From Megachile rotundata (taxonomy: Eukaryota > Arthropoda > Insecta > Hymenoptera > Megachilidae), in the NCBI RefSeq assembly GCF_050947335.1, contig NW_027473586.1:1-64000 (forward strand): DNA of 64,000 nt, given 5' to 3'. Below the pieces are notes generated by a model. The model did not search any database, had not been told where the DNA came from, and worked only from the letters and a program-made list of their open reading frames with translations. Both the position numbers and the translations under genes were made by a program. Of the stretch, positions 26,063 through 38,430 are shown piece by piece; position 1 is the stretch's first letter, and every line of letters begins with the position of its first letter.

Positions 26063-28342
26063 GAGTTAGATTGATAATAATAAGAGTAATGAGTATAGTA
26101 ATTGTAGTTCTATCGATCATATCGGCATAATATGGTTAATAATATGAGTTAGATTCATAATAATAAGAGTAATAAGTATAGTAATTGTCGTTCTATCGAT
26201 CATATAAGCATAATATGGCTAATAATATGAGTTAGATTGATAATACTACGAGTAGAGAGTATAGTAGTTCTCGTTCTATCGATCATATAAGCATAATATG
26301 GCTAATAATATGAGTTAGATTGATAATAATAAGAGTAATAAGTATAGTAATTGTCGTTCTATCGATCATTTAAGCATAATATGGGTAATAATATGAATCA
26401 GATTGATAATAATAACAGTAATAAGTATAGTAATTGTCGTTCTATCGATAATATAAGCATAATATGGCTAATAATATGAGATAGATTGATAATACTAAGA
26501 GTAGTGAGTATAGTAGTTCTCGTTCTATCGATCATATAAGCATAATATGGCTAATAATATGAGTTAGATTGATAATAATAACAGTAATAAGTATAGTAAT
26601 TGTCGTTCTATCGATCATTTAAGCATAATATGGGTAATAATATGAGTCAGATTGATAATAATAACAGTAATAAGTATAGTAATTGTCGTTCTATCGATAA
26701 TATAAGCATAATATGGCTAATAATATGAGATAGATTGATAATACTAAGAGTAGTGAGTATAGTAGTTCTCGTTCTATCGATCATATAAGCATAATATGGC
26801 TAATAATATGAGTTAGATTGATAATAATAAGAGTAATAAGTATAGTAATTGTCGTTCTATCGATCATTTAAGCATAATATGGGTAATAATATGAGTCAGA
26901 TTGATAATAATAACAGTAATAAGTATAGTAATTGTCGTTCTATCGATCATATAAGCATAATATGGCTAATAATATGAGTTAGATTGATAATAATAAGAGT
27001 AATAAGTATAGTAATTGTCGTTCTACCGATCATATAAGCATAATATGGCTAATAATATGAGTTAGATTGATAATACTAAGAGTAGTGAGTATAGTAATTG
27101 TCGTTCTATCGATCATATAAGCATAATATGGCTAATAATATGGGTTAGATTGATAATAATAAGAGTAATAAGTATAGTATTTGTCGTTCTATCGATCATG
27201 TAAGCATAATATGGCTAATAATACGAGTTAGATTGATAATAATAAGAGTAATGAGTATAGTAATTGGAGATCTATCGATCATTTAAGCATAATATGGCTA
27301 ATAATATGAGTTAGATTGATAATAATAACAGTAATAAGTATAGTAATTGTCGTTCTATCGATAATATAATCATAATATGGCTAATAATATGAGTTAGATT
27401 GATAATACTAAGAGTAGTGAGTATAGTAATTCTCGTTCTATCGATCATATAAGCATAATATGGCTAATAATATGGGTTAGATTGATAATAATAAGAGTAA
27501 TAAGTATAGTATTTGTCGTTCTATCGATCATATAAGCATAATATGGCTAATAATATGAGTTAGATTGATAATATTAACAGTAATAAGTATAGTAATTGTC
27601 GTTCTATCGATAATATAACCATAATATGGCCAATAATATGAGTTAGATTGATAATAATAACAGTAATAGGTATTGTAATTGTCGTTCTATCGATAATATA
27701 AGCATAATATGGCTAATAATATGAGTTAGATTGATAATACTAAGAGTAGTGAGTATAGTAATTCTCGTTCTATCGATCATATAAGCATAATATGGCTAAT
27801 AATATGAGTTAGATTGATAATAATAAGAGTAATGAGTATAGTAATTGTGGTTCTATCGATCATATCGGCATAATATGGTTAATAATATGAGTTAGATTCA
27901 TAATAATAAGAGTAATAAGTATAGTAATTGTCGTTCTATCGATCATATAAGCATAATATGGCTAATAATATGAGTTAGATTGATAATACTAAGAGTAGAG
28001 AGTATAGTAGTTCTCGTTCTATCGATCATATAAGCATAATATGGCTAATAATATGAGTTAGATTGATAATAATAAGAGTAATAAGTATAGTAATTGTCGT
28101 TCTATCGATCATTTAAGCATAATATGGGTAATAATATGAATCAGATTGATAATAATAACAGTAATAAGTATAGTAATTGTCGTTCTATCGATAATATAAG
28201 CATAATATGGCTAATAATATGAGATAGATTGATAATACTAAGAGTAGTGAGTATAGTAGTTCTCGTTCTATCGATCATATATGCATAATATGGCTAATAA
28301 TATGAGTTAGATTGATAATAATAACAGTAATAAGTATAGTAA

Positions 28343-28531
28343 TTGTCGTTCTACCGATCATTTAAGCATAATATGGGTAACAATATGAGTCAGATTGATA
28401 ATAATAACAGTAATAAGTATAGTAATTGTCGTTCTATCGATCATGTAAGCATAATATGGCTAATAATACGAGTTAGATTGATAATAATAAGAGTAATGAG
28501 TATAGTAATTGGAGATCTATCGATCATTTAA
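28343..28531 (+). other. Chance open frame of 62 codons across a deletion junction, not a gene
   Basis: The frame starts at a TTG inside a monomer and ends at TAA. The usual in-frame TAG at the monomer start is CAG here (GAGTCAG), and the usual TGA at the next junction is CGA (ATACGAG). The hybrid monomer 28,387-28,469 brings these two alleles together. In copy B the matching frame stops at TGA soon after. Its product would be a low-complexity Asn/Ser stretch followed by an Ile-rich stretch, as the satellite dictates. No ribosome-binding context, domain or family resemblance is visible. Confidence 0.93.
28387..28469. repeat. Chimeric monomer at a 498-bp (six-monomer) deletion
   Basis: The left half (GAGTCAG, AATAACAG) matches the copy-B monomer at 38,098. 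The right half (GATCATGTAAGC, ending TAATAC) matches the copy-B monomer about six units further on, near 38,650. The junction lies at or near the shared TCTATCGAT. The offset between copies A and B rises from 117 to 123 monomers at this point. Confidence 0.9.
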
Positions 28532-31500
28532 GCATAATATGGCTAATAATATGAGTTAGATTGATAATAATAACAGTAATAAGTATAGTAATTGTCGTTC
28601 TATCGATAATATAATCATAATATGGCTAATAATATGAGTTAGATTGATAATACTAAGAGTAGTGAGTATAGTAATTCTCGTTCTATCGATCATATAAGCA
28701 TAATATGGCTAATAATATGGGTTAGATTGATAATAATAAGAGTAATAAGTATAGTATTTGTCGTTCTATCGATCATATAAGCATAATATGGCTAATAATA
28801 TGAGTTAGATTGATAATACTAAGAGTAGTGAGTATAGTAATTGTCGTTCTATCGATCATATAAGCATAATATGGCTAATAATACGAGTTAGATTGATAAT
28901 AATAAGAGTAATAAGTATAGTAATTGACGTTCTATCGATCATTTAAGCATAATATGGGTAATAATATGAGTTAGATTGATAATAATAAGAGTAATGAGTA
29001 CAGTAATTGTAGTTCTATCGATCATATCTGCATAATATGGTTAATAATATGAGTTAGATTGATAATAATAAGAGTAATAAGTATAGTATTTGTCGTTCTA
29101 TCGATCATATAAGCATAATATGGCTAATAATACGAGTTAGATTGATAATAATAAGAGTAATAAGTATAGTAATTGTCGTTCTATCGATCATTTAAGCATA
29201 ATATGGCTAATAATATGAGTTAGAGTGACAATACTAAGAGTAGTGAGTATAGTAATTCTCATTCTATCGATCATATAAGCATAATATGGCTAATAATACG
29301 AGTTAGATTGATAATAATAAGAGTAATAAGTATAGTAATTGTCGTTCTATCGATCATTTAAGCATAATATGGCTAATAATATGAGTTAGATTGATAATAA
29401 TAAGAGTAATAAGTATAGTAATTGTCGTTATATCGATCATATAACCATAATATGGCTACTAGCATGAGTTAGATTGATAATAATAAGAGTAATGAGTATA
29501 GTAATTGTCGTTCTATCGATCATATCTGCATAATATGGTTAATAATATGAGTTAGATTGATAATAGTGAGTGTAATAAATATATTAATTGTCGTTCTATC
29601 GCTCATATAAGCACAATATGGCCAATAATATGAGTTAGATTGATAATAATAAGAGTAATAAGTATAGTAATTGTCGTTCTATCGATCATATAAGCATAAT
29701 ATGGCTAGTAATATGAGTTACATTGATAATAATAAGTGTAATAAGTATAGTAATTGTCGTTCTATCCATCATATAAGCATAATATGGCTAATAATATGAG
29801 TTAGATTGATAATACTAAGAGTAGTGAGTATAGTAATTCTCGTTCTATCGATCATATAAGCATAATATGGCTAATAATATGGGTTAGATTGATAATAATA
29901 AGAGTAATAAGTATAGTATTTGTCGTTCTATCGATCATATAAGCATAATATGGCTAATGATATGAGTTAGATTCGTAATAATAAGAGTAATGAGTATAGT
30001 AATTGTCGTTCTGTCGATCATTTAAGCATAATATGGCTAATAATATGAGTCAGATTGATAATATTAACAGTAATAAGTATAGTAATTGCCGTTCTATCGA
30101 TAATATAACCATAATATGGCCAATAATATGAGTTAGATTGATAATAATAACAGTAATAGGTATTGTAATTGTCGTTCTATCGATAATATAAGCATAATAT
30201 GGCTAATAATATGAGTTAGATTGATAATACTAAGAGTAGTGAGTATAGTAATTCTCGTTCTATCGATCATATAAGCATAATATGGCTAAAAATATGAGTT
30301 AGATTGATAATAATAACAGTATTAAGTATAGTAATTGTCGTTCTATCGATAATATAAGCATAATATGGCTAATAATATGAGTTAGATTGATAATACTAAG
30401 AGTAGTGAGTATAGTAATTGTCGTTCTATCGATCATATAAGCATAATATGGCTAATAATATGAGTTAGATTGATAATAATAAGAGTAATAAGTATAGCAT
30501 TTGTCGTTCTATCGATCATATAAGCATAATATGGCTAATAATACGAGTTAGATTGATAATAATAAGAGTAATAAGTATAGTAATTGACGTTCTATCGATC
30601 ATATAAGCATAATATGGCTAATAATATGAGTTAGATTCGTAATAATAAGAGTAATGAGTATAGTAATTGTCGTTCTGTCGATCATTTAAGCATAATATGG
30701 CTAATAATATGAGTTAGATTGATAATATTAACAGTAATAAGTATAGTAATTGTCGTTCCATCGATAATATAACCATAATATGGCCAATAATATGAGTTAG
30801 ATTGATAATAATAACAGTAATAAGTATAGTAATTGTCGTTCTATCGATAATATAAGCATAATATGGCTAATAATATGAGTTAGATTGATAATACTAAGAG
30901 TAGTGAGTATAGTAATTGTCGTTCTATCGATCATATAAGCATAATATGGCTAATAATATGAGTTAGATTGATAATAATAACAGTAATAAGTATAGTATTT
31001 GTCGTTCTATCGATCATATAAGCATAATATGGCTAATAATACGAGTTAGATTGATAATAATAAGAGTAATAACTACAGTAATTGTCGTTCTATCGATCAT
31101 ATAGGCATAATAAGGCTAATAATATGAGTTAGAGTGATAATACTAAGAGTAATGAGTATAGTAATTCTCATTCTATCGATCATATAAGCATAATATGGCT
31201 AATAATACGAGTTAGATTGATAATAATAAGAGTAATAAGTATAGTAATTGTCGTTCTATCGCTCATATAAGCACAATATGGCTAATAATATGAGTTAGAT
31301 TGATAATAATAAGAGTAATAAGTATAGTAATTGTCGTTCTATCGATCATATAAGCATAATATGGCTAATAATATGAGTTAGATTGATAATAATAACAGTA
31401 ATAAGTATAGTAATTGTCGTTCTATCGATAATATAAGCATAATATGGCTAATAATATGAGTTAGATTGATAATACTAAGAGTAGTGAGTATAGTAATTCT

Positions 31501-31623
31501 CGTTCTATCGATCATATAAGCATAATATGGCTAATAATATGAGTTAGATTGATAATAATAAGAGTAATGAGTATAGTAATTGTAGTTCTATCGATCATAT
31601 CGGCATAATATGGCTAATAATAT

Positions 31624-32287
31624 GAGTTAGATTGATAATAATAAGAGTAATAAGTATAGTAATTGTCGTTCTATCGATCATTTAAGCATAATATGGGTAA
31701 TAATATGAGTCAGATTGATAATAATAACAGTAATAAGTATAGTAATTGTCGTTCTATCGATAATATAAGCATAATATGGCTAATAATATGAGATAGATTG
31801 ATAATACTAAGAGTAGTGAGTATAGTAGTTCTCGTTCTATCGATCATATAAGCATAATATGGCTAATAATATGAGTTAGATTGATAATAATAACAGTAAT
31901 AAGTATAGTAATTGTCGTTCTATCGATCATTTAAGCATAATATGGGTAATAATATGAGTCAGATTGATAATAATAACAGTAATAAGTATAGTAATTGTCG
32001 TTCTATCGATAATATAAGCATAATATGGCTAATAATATGAGATAGATTGATAATACTAAGAGTAGTGAGTATAGTAGTTCTCGTTCTATCGATCATATAA
32101 GCATAATATGGCTAATAATATGAGTTAGATTGATAATAATAAGAGTAATAAGTATAGTAATTGTCGTTCTATCGATCATTTAAGCATAATATGGGTAATA
32201 ATATGAGTCAGATTGATAATAATAACAGTAATAAGTATAGTAATTGTCGTTCTATCGATCATATAAGCATAATATGGCTAATAATAT
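31624..32287. repeat. Trimer (249-bp) higher-order block in copy A
   Basis: Eight monomers in T1-T2-T3 order, preceded by the GATCATATCGGC monomer. The matching block in copy B starts 10,210 bp later at 41,834. Confidence 0.9.
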
Positions 32288-32868
32288 GAGTTAGATTGAT
32301 AATAATAAGAGTAATAAGTATAGTAATTGTCGTTCTATCGATCATATAAGCATAATATGGCTAATAATATGAGTTAGATTGATAATACTAAGAGTAGTGA
32401 GTATAGTAATTGTCGTTCTATCGATCATATAAGCATAATATGGCTAATAATATGGGTTAGATTGATAATAATAAGAGTAATAAGTATCGTATTTGTCGTT
32501 CTATCGATCATGTAAGCATAATATGGCTAATAATACGAGTTAGATTGATAATAATAAGAGTAATGAGTATAGTAATTGGAGATCTATCGATCATTTAAGC
32601 ATAATATGGCTAATAATATGAGTTAGATTGATAATAATAACAGTAATAAGTATAGTAATTGTCGTTCTATCGATAATATAATCATAATATGGCTAATAAT
32701 ATGAGTTAGATTGATAATACTAAGAGTAGTGAGTATAGTAATTCTCGTTCTATCGATCATATAAGCATAATATGGCTAATAATATGGGTTAGATTGATAA
32801 TAATAAGAGTAATAAGTATAGTATTTGTCGTTCTATCGATCATATAAGCATAATATGGCTAATAATAT

Positions 32869-35800
32869 GAGTTAGATTCGTAATAATAAGAGTAATGAGT
32901 ATAGTAATTGTCGTTCTGTCGATCATTTAAGCATAATATGGCTAATAATATGAGTTAGATTGATAATATTAACAGTAATAAGTATAGTAATTGTCGTTCC
33001 ATCGATAATAAAACCATAATATGGCCAATAATATGAGTTAGATTGATAATAATAACAGTAATAAGTATAGTAATTGTCGTTCTATCGATAATATAAGCAT
33101 AATATGGCTAATAAGATGAGTTAGATTGATAATACTAAGAGTAGTGAGTATAGTAATTGTCGTTCTATCGATCATATAAGCATAATATGGCTAATAATAT
33201 GAGTTAGATTGATAATAATAAGAGTAATAAGTATAGTATTTGTCGTTCTATCGATCATATAAGCATAATATGGCTAATAATACGAGTTAGATTGATAATA
33301 ATAAGAGTAATAACTACAGTAATTGTCGTTCTATCGATCATATAGGCATAATAAGGCTAATAATATGAGTTAGAGTGATAATACTAAGAGTAATGAGTAT
33401 AGTAATTCTCATTCTATCGATCATATAAGCATAATATGGCTAATAATACGAGTTAGATTGATAATAATAAGAGTAATAAGTATAGTAATTGTCGTTCTAT
33501 CGATCATATAAGCATAATATGGCTAATAATATGAGTTAGATTGATAATACTAAGAGTAGTGAGTATAGTATTTGTCGTTCTATCGATCATGTAAGCATAA
33601 TATGGCTAATAATACGAGTTAGATTGATAATAATAAGAGTAATGAGTATTGTAATTGTAGATCTATCGATCATTTAAGCATAATATGGCTAATAATATGA
33701 GTTAGATTGATAATAATAACAGTAATAAGTATAGTAATTGTCGTTCTATCGATAATATAATCATAATATGCCTAATAATATGAGTTAGATTGATAATACT
33801 AAGAGTAGTGAGTATAGTAATTCTCGTTCTATCGATCATATAAGCATAATATGGCTAATAATATGAGTTAGATTGATAATAATAAGAGTAATAAGTATAG
33901 TATTTGTCGTTCTATCGATCATATAAGCATAATAAGGCTAATAATATGAGTTAGAGTGATAATACTAAGAGTAGTGAGTATAGTAATTCTCATTCTATCG
34001 ATCATATAAGCATAATATGGCTAATAATATGAGTTAGATTGATAATAATAAGAGTAATGAGTATAGTAATTGTAGTTCTATCGATCATTTAAGCATAATA
34101 TGGCTAATAATATGAGTTAGATTGATAATAATAAGAGTAATGAGTATAGTAATTGTAGTTCTATCGATCATATCTGCATAATATGGTTAATAATATGAGT
34201 TAGATTGATAATAATAAGAGTAGTAAGTATAGTATTTGTCGTTCTATCGATCATATAAGCATAATATGGCTAATAATATAAGTTAGATTGATAATAATAA
34301 GAGTAATAAGTATAGTAATTGTCGTTCTATCGATCATTTAAGCATAATATGGGTAATAATATGAGTCAGATTGATAATAATAACAGTAATAAGTATAGTA
34401 ATTGTAGATCTATCGATCATTTAAGCATAATATGGCTAATAAAATGAGTTAGATTGATAATAATAACAGTAATAAGTATAGTAATTGTCGTTCTATCGAT
34501 CATTTAAGCATAATATGGCTAATAATATGAGTTAGATTGATAATAATAACAGTAATAAGTATAGTAATTGTCGTTCTATCGATAATATAATCATAATATG
34601 CCTAATAATATGAGTTAGATTGATAATAATAAGAGTAATAAGTATAGTAATTGTCGTTCTATCGATAATATAAGCATAATATGGCTAATAATATGAGTTA
34701 GATTGATAATACTAAGAGTAGTGAGTATAGTAATTCTCGTTCTATCGATCATATATGCATAATATGGCTAATAATGTGAGTTAGATTGATAATAATAAGA
34801 GTAATAACTACAGTAATTGTCGTTCTATCGATCATATAAGCATAATAAGGCTAATAATATGAGTTAGAGTGATAATACTAAGAGTAGTGAGTATAGTAAT
34901 TCTCATTCTATCGATCATATAAGCATAATATGGCTAATAATATGAGTTAGACTGATAATAATAAGAGTAATGAGTATAGTAATTGTAGTTCTATCGATCA
35001 TTTAAGCATAATATGGCTAATAATATGAGTTAGATTGATAATAATAAGAGTAATGAGTATAGTAATTGTAGTTCTATCGATCATATCTGCATAATATGGT
35101 TTATAATATGAGTTAGATTGATAATAATAAGAGTAGTAAGTATAGTATTTGTCGCTCTATCGATCATATAAGCATAATATGGCTAATAATATGAGTTAGA
35201 TTGATAATAATAAGAGTAATAAGTATAGTATTTGTCGTTCTATCGATCATATAAGCATAATAAGGCTAATAATATGAGTTAGAGTGATAATACTAAGAGT
35301 AGTGAGTATAGTAATTCTCATTCTATCGATCATATAAGCATAATATGGCTAATAATATGAGTTAGATTCGTAATAATAAGAGTAATGAGTATAGTAATTG
35401 TCGTTCTGTCGATCATTTAAGCATAATATGGCTAATAATATGAGTTAGATTGATAATATTAACAGTAATAAGTATAGTAATTGTCGTTCCATCGATAATA
35501 AAACCATAATATGGCCAATAATATGAGTTAGATTGATAATAATAACAGTAATAAGTATAGTAATTGTCGTTCTATCGATAATATAAGCATAATATGGCTA
35601 ATAAGATGAGTTAGATTGATAATACTAAGAGTAGTGAGTATAGTAATTGTCGTTCTATCGATCATATAAGCATAATATGGCTAATAATATGAGTTAGATT
35701 GATAATAATAAGAGTAATAAGTATAGTATTTGTCGTTCTATCGATCATATAAGCATAATATGGCTAATAATACGAGTTAGATTGATAATAATAAGAGTAA

Positions 35801-36520
35801 TAACTACAGTAATTGTCGTTCTATCGATCATATAGGCATAATAAGGCTAATAATATGAGTTAGAGTGATAATACTAAGAGTAATGAGTATAGTAATTCTC
35901 ATTCTATCGATCATATAAGCATAATATGGCTAATAATACGAGTTAGATTGATAATAATAAGAGTAATAAGTATAGTAATTGTCGTTCTATCGATCATATA
36001 AGCATAATATGGCTAATAATATGAGTTAGATTGATAATACTAAGAGTAGTGAGTATAGTATTTGTCGTTCTATCGATCATGTAAGCATAATATGGCTAAT
36101 AATACGAGTTAGATTGATAATAATAAGAGTAATGAGTATTGTAATTGTAGATCTATCGATCATTTAAGCATAATATGGCTAATAATATGAGTTAGATTGA
36201 TAATAATAACAGTAATAAGTATAGTAATTGTCGTTCTATCGATAATATAATCATAATATGCCTAATAATATGAGTTAGATTGATAATACTAAGAGTAGTG
36301 AGTATAGTAATTCTCGTTCTATCGATCATATAAGCATAATATGGCTAATAATATGAGTTAGATTGATAATAATAAGAGTAATAAGTATAGTATTTGTCGT
36401 TCTATCGATCATATAAGCATAATAAGGCTAATAATATGAGTTAGAGTGATAATACTAAGAGTAGTGAGTATAGTAATTCTCATTCTATCGATCATATAAG
36501 CATAATATGGCTAATAATAT
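32869..36520. repeat. 30-monomer (2,490-bp) duplication within copy A
   Basis: Unit 1 is 32,869-35,358. Unit 2 starts at 35,359 and is cut off after 14 monomers at 36,520, where copy B begins. The rare GATAATAAAACC allele repeats at 33,004 and 35,494 (2,490 bp), and TAAGATGAG follows in both. Unit 1 contains an internal deviation near 35,220, where the order jumps compared with copy B. Confidence 0.88.
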
Positions 36521-38346
36521 GAGTTAGATTGATAATAATAAGAGTAATAAGTATAGTAATTGTCGTTCTATCGATCATTTAAGCATAATATGGGTAATAA
36601 TATGAGTCAGATTGATAATAATAACAGTAATAAGTATAGTAATTGTCGTTCTATCGATCATATAAGCATAATATGGCTAATAATATGAGTTAGATTGATA
36701 ATAATAAGAGTAATAAGTATAGTAATTGTCGTTCTACCGATCATATAAGCATAATATGGCTAATAATATGAGTTAGATTGATAATACTAAGAGTAGTGAG
36801 TATAGTAATTGTCGTTCTATCGATCATATAAGCATAATATGGCTAATAATATGGGTTAGATTGATAATAATAAGAGTAATAAGTATAGTATTTGTCGTTC
36901 TATCGATCATGTAAGCATAATATGGCTAATAATACGAGTTAGATTGATAATAATAAGAGTAATGAGTATAGTAATTGGAGATCTATCGATCATTTAAGCA
37001 TAATATGGCTAATAATATGAGTTAGATTGATAATAATAACAGTAATAAGTATAGTAATTGTCGTTCTATCGATAATATAATCATAATATGGCTAATAATA
37101 TGAGTTAGATTGATAATACTAAGAGTAGTGAGTATAGTAATTCTCGTTCTATCGATCATATAAGCATAATATGGCTAATAATATGGGTTAGATTGATAAT
37201 AATAAGAGTAATAAGTATAGTATTTGTCGTTCTATCGATCATATAAGCATAATATGGCTAATAATATGAGTTAGATTGATAATATTAACAGTAATAAGTA
37301 TAGTAATTGTCGTTCTATCGATAATATAACCATAATATGGCCAATAATATGAGTTAGATTGATAATAATAACAGTAATAGGTATTGTAATTGTCGTTCTA
37401 TCGATAATATAAGCATAATATGGCTAATAATATGAGTTAGATTGATAATACTAAGAGTAGTGAGTATAGTAATTCTCGTTCTATCGATCATATAAGCATA
37501 ATATGGCTAATAATATGAGTTAGATTGATAATAATAAGAGTAATGAGTATAGTAATTGTGGTTCTATCGATCATATCGGCATAATATGGTTAATAATATG
37601 AGTTAGATTCATAATAATAAGAGTAATAAGTATAGTAATTGTCGTTCTATCGATCATATAAGCATAATATGGCTAATAATATGAGTTAGATTGATAATAC
37701 TAAGAGTAGAGAGTATAGTAGTTCTCGTTCTATCGATCATATAAGCATAATATGGCTAATAATATGAGTTAGATTGATAATAATAAGAGTAATAAGTATA
37801 GTAATTGTCGTTCTATCGATCATTTAAGCATAATATGGGTAATAATATGAATCAGATTGATAATAATAACAGTAATAAGTATAGTAATTGTCGTTCTATC
37901 GATAATATAAGCATAATATGGCTAATAATATGAGATAGATTGATAATACTAAGAGTAGTGAGTATAGTAGTTCTCGTTCTATCGATCATATATGCATAAT
38001 ATGGCTAATAATATGAGTTAGATTGATAATAATAACAGTAATAAGTATAGTAATTGTCGTTCTACCGATCATTTAAGCATAATATGGGTAACAATATGAG
38101 TCAGATTGATAATAATAACAGTAATAAGTATAGTAATTGTCGTTCTATCGATAATATAAGCATAATATGGCTAATAATATGAGATAGATTGATAATACTA
38201 AGAGTAGTGAGTATAGTAGTTCTCGTTCTATCGATCATATAAGCATAATATGGCTAATAATATGAGTTAGATTGATAATAATAAGAGTAATAAGTATAGT
38301 AATTGTCGTTCTATCGATCATTTAAGCATAATATGGGTAATAATAT

Positions 38347-38430
38347 GAGTCAGATTGATAATAATAACAGTAATAAGTATAGTAATATGTCGTTCTATCG
38401 ATCATATAAGCATAATATGGCTAATAATAT
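38347..38430. repeat. 84-bp variant monomer (AGTAATATGTCG)
   Basis: AGTAATTGTCG reads AGTAATATGTCG, one extra base near 38,386. It is unique in the window. It lies in the six-monomer stretch that copy A lost, so its absence from copy A cannot date it. Confidence 0.93.

Larger units (their letters stand above)
21581..26766. repeat. 33-monomer (about 2,740-bp) tandem duplication
   Basis: Unit 1 is 21,581-24,320. Unit 2 starts at 24,321 and matches to about 26,766. ATGCCTAATAAT is at 21,816/24,556, the TCGAATCAT insertion at 23,291/26,029 and a CTACGAGTAGAGAG allele near 23,508/26,246. The small offsets from 2,739 bp are explained by the +1 monomers in both units and a -2 monomer in unit 2. The 33-monomer spacing equals the 45-monomer period minus 12 monomers, so a 12-monomer loss probably separates this unit from 17,514-21,248. 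Confidence 0.88.
26810..36520. repeat. Copy A of the approximately 10-kb tandem duplication (117 monomers)
   Basis: This 9,711-bp block (117 x 83) is followed directly by its copy B at 36,521. Both start with a T1 monomer, then T2, the CTACCGATCAT unit, the GGGTTAG unit and the GGAGATCT module. Up to about 28,430 the offset is 9,711 bp. After it the offset is 10,210 bp, because copy A lacks six monomers there and copy B carries one extra base. About a dozen single-base differences were seen by eye over nearly 9 kb. Copy A ends with a truncated 14-monomer second unit of a 30-monomer internal duplication. Confidence 0.9.

Noticed and set aside
28343..28637. Possible small protein gene in the open frame at 28,343
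   Set aside because: It begins at a TTG within a satellite unit, spans a deletion junction and closes at TAA. The composition is only what the repeat dictates. No ribosome-binding, promoter or domain evidence exists.
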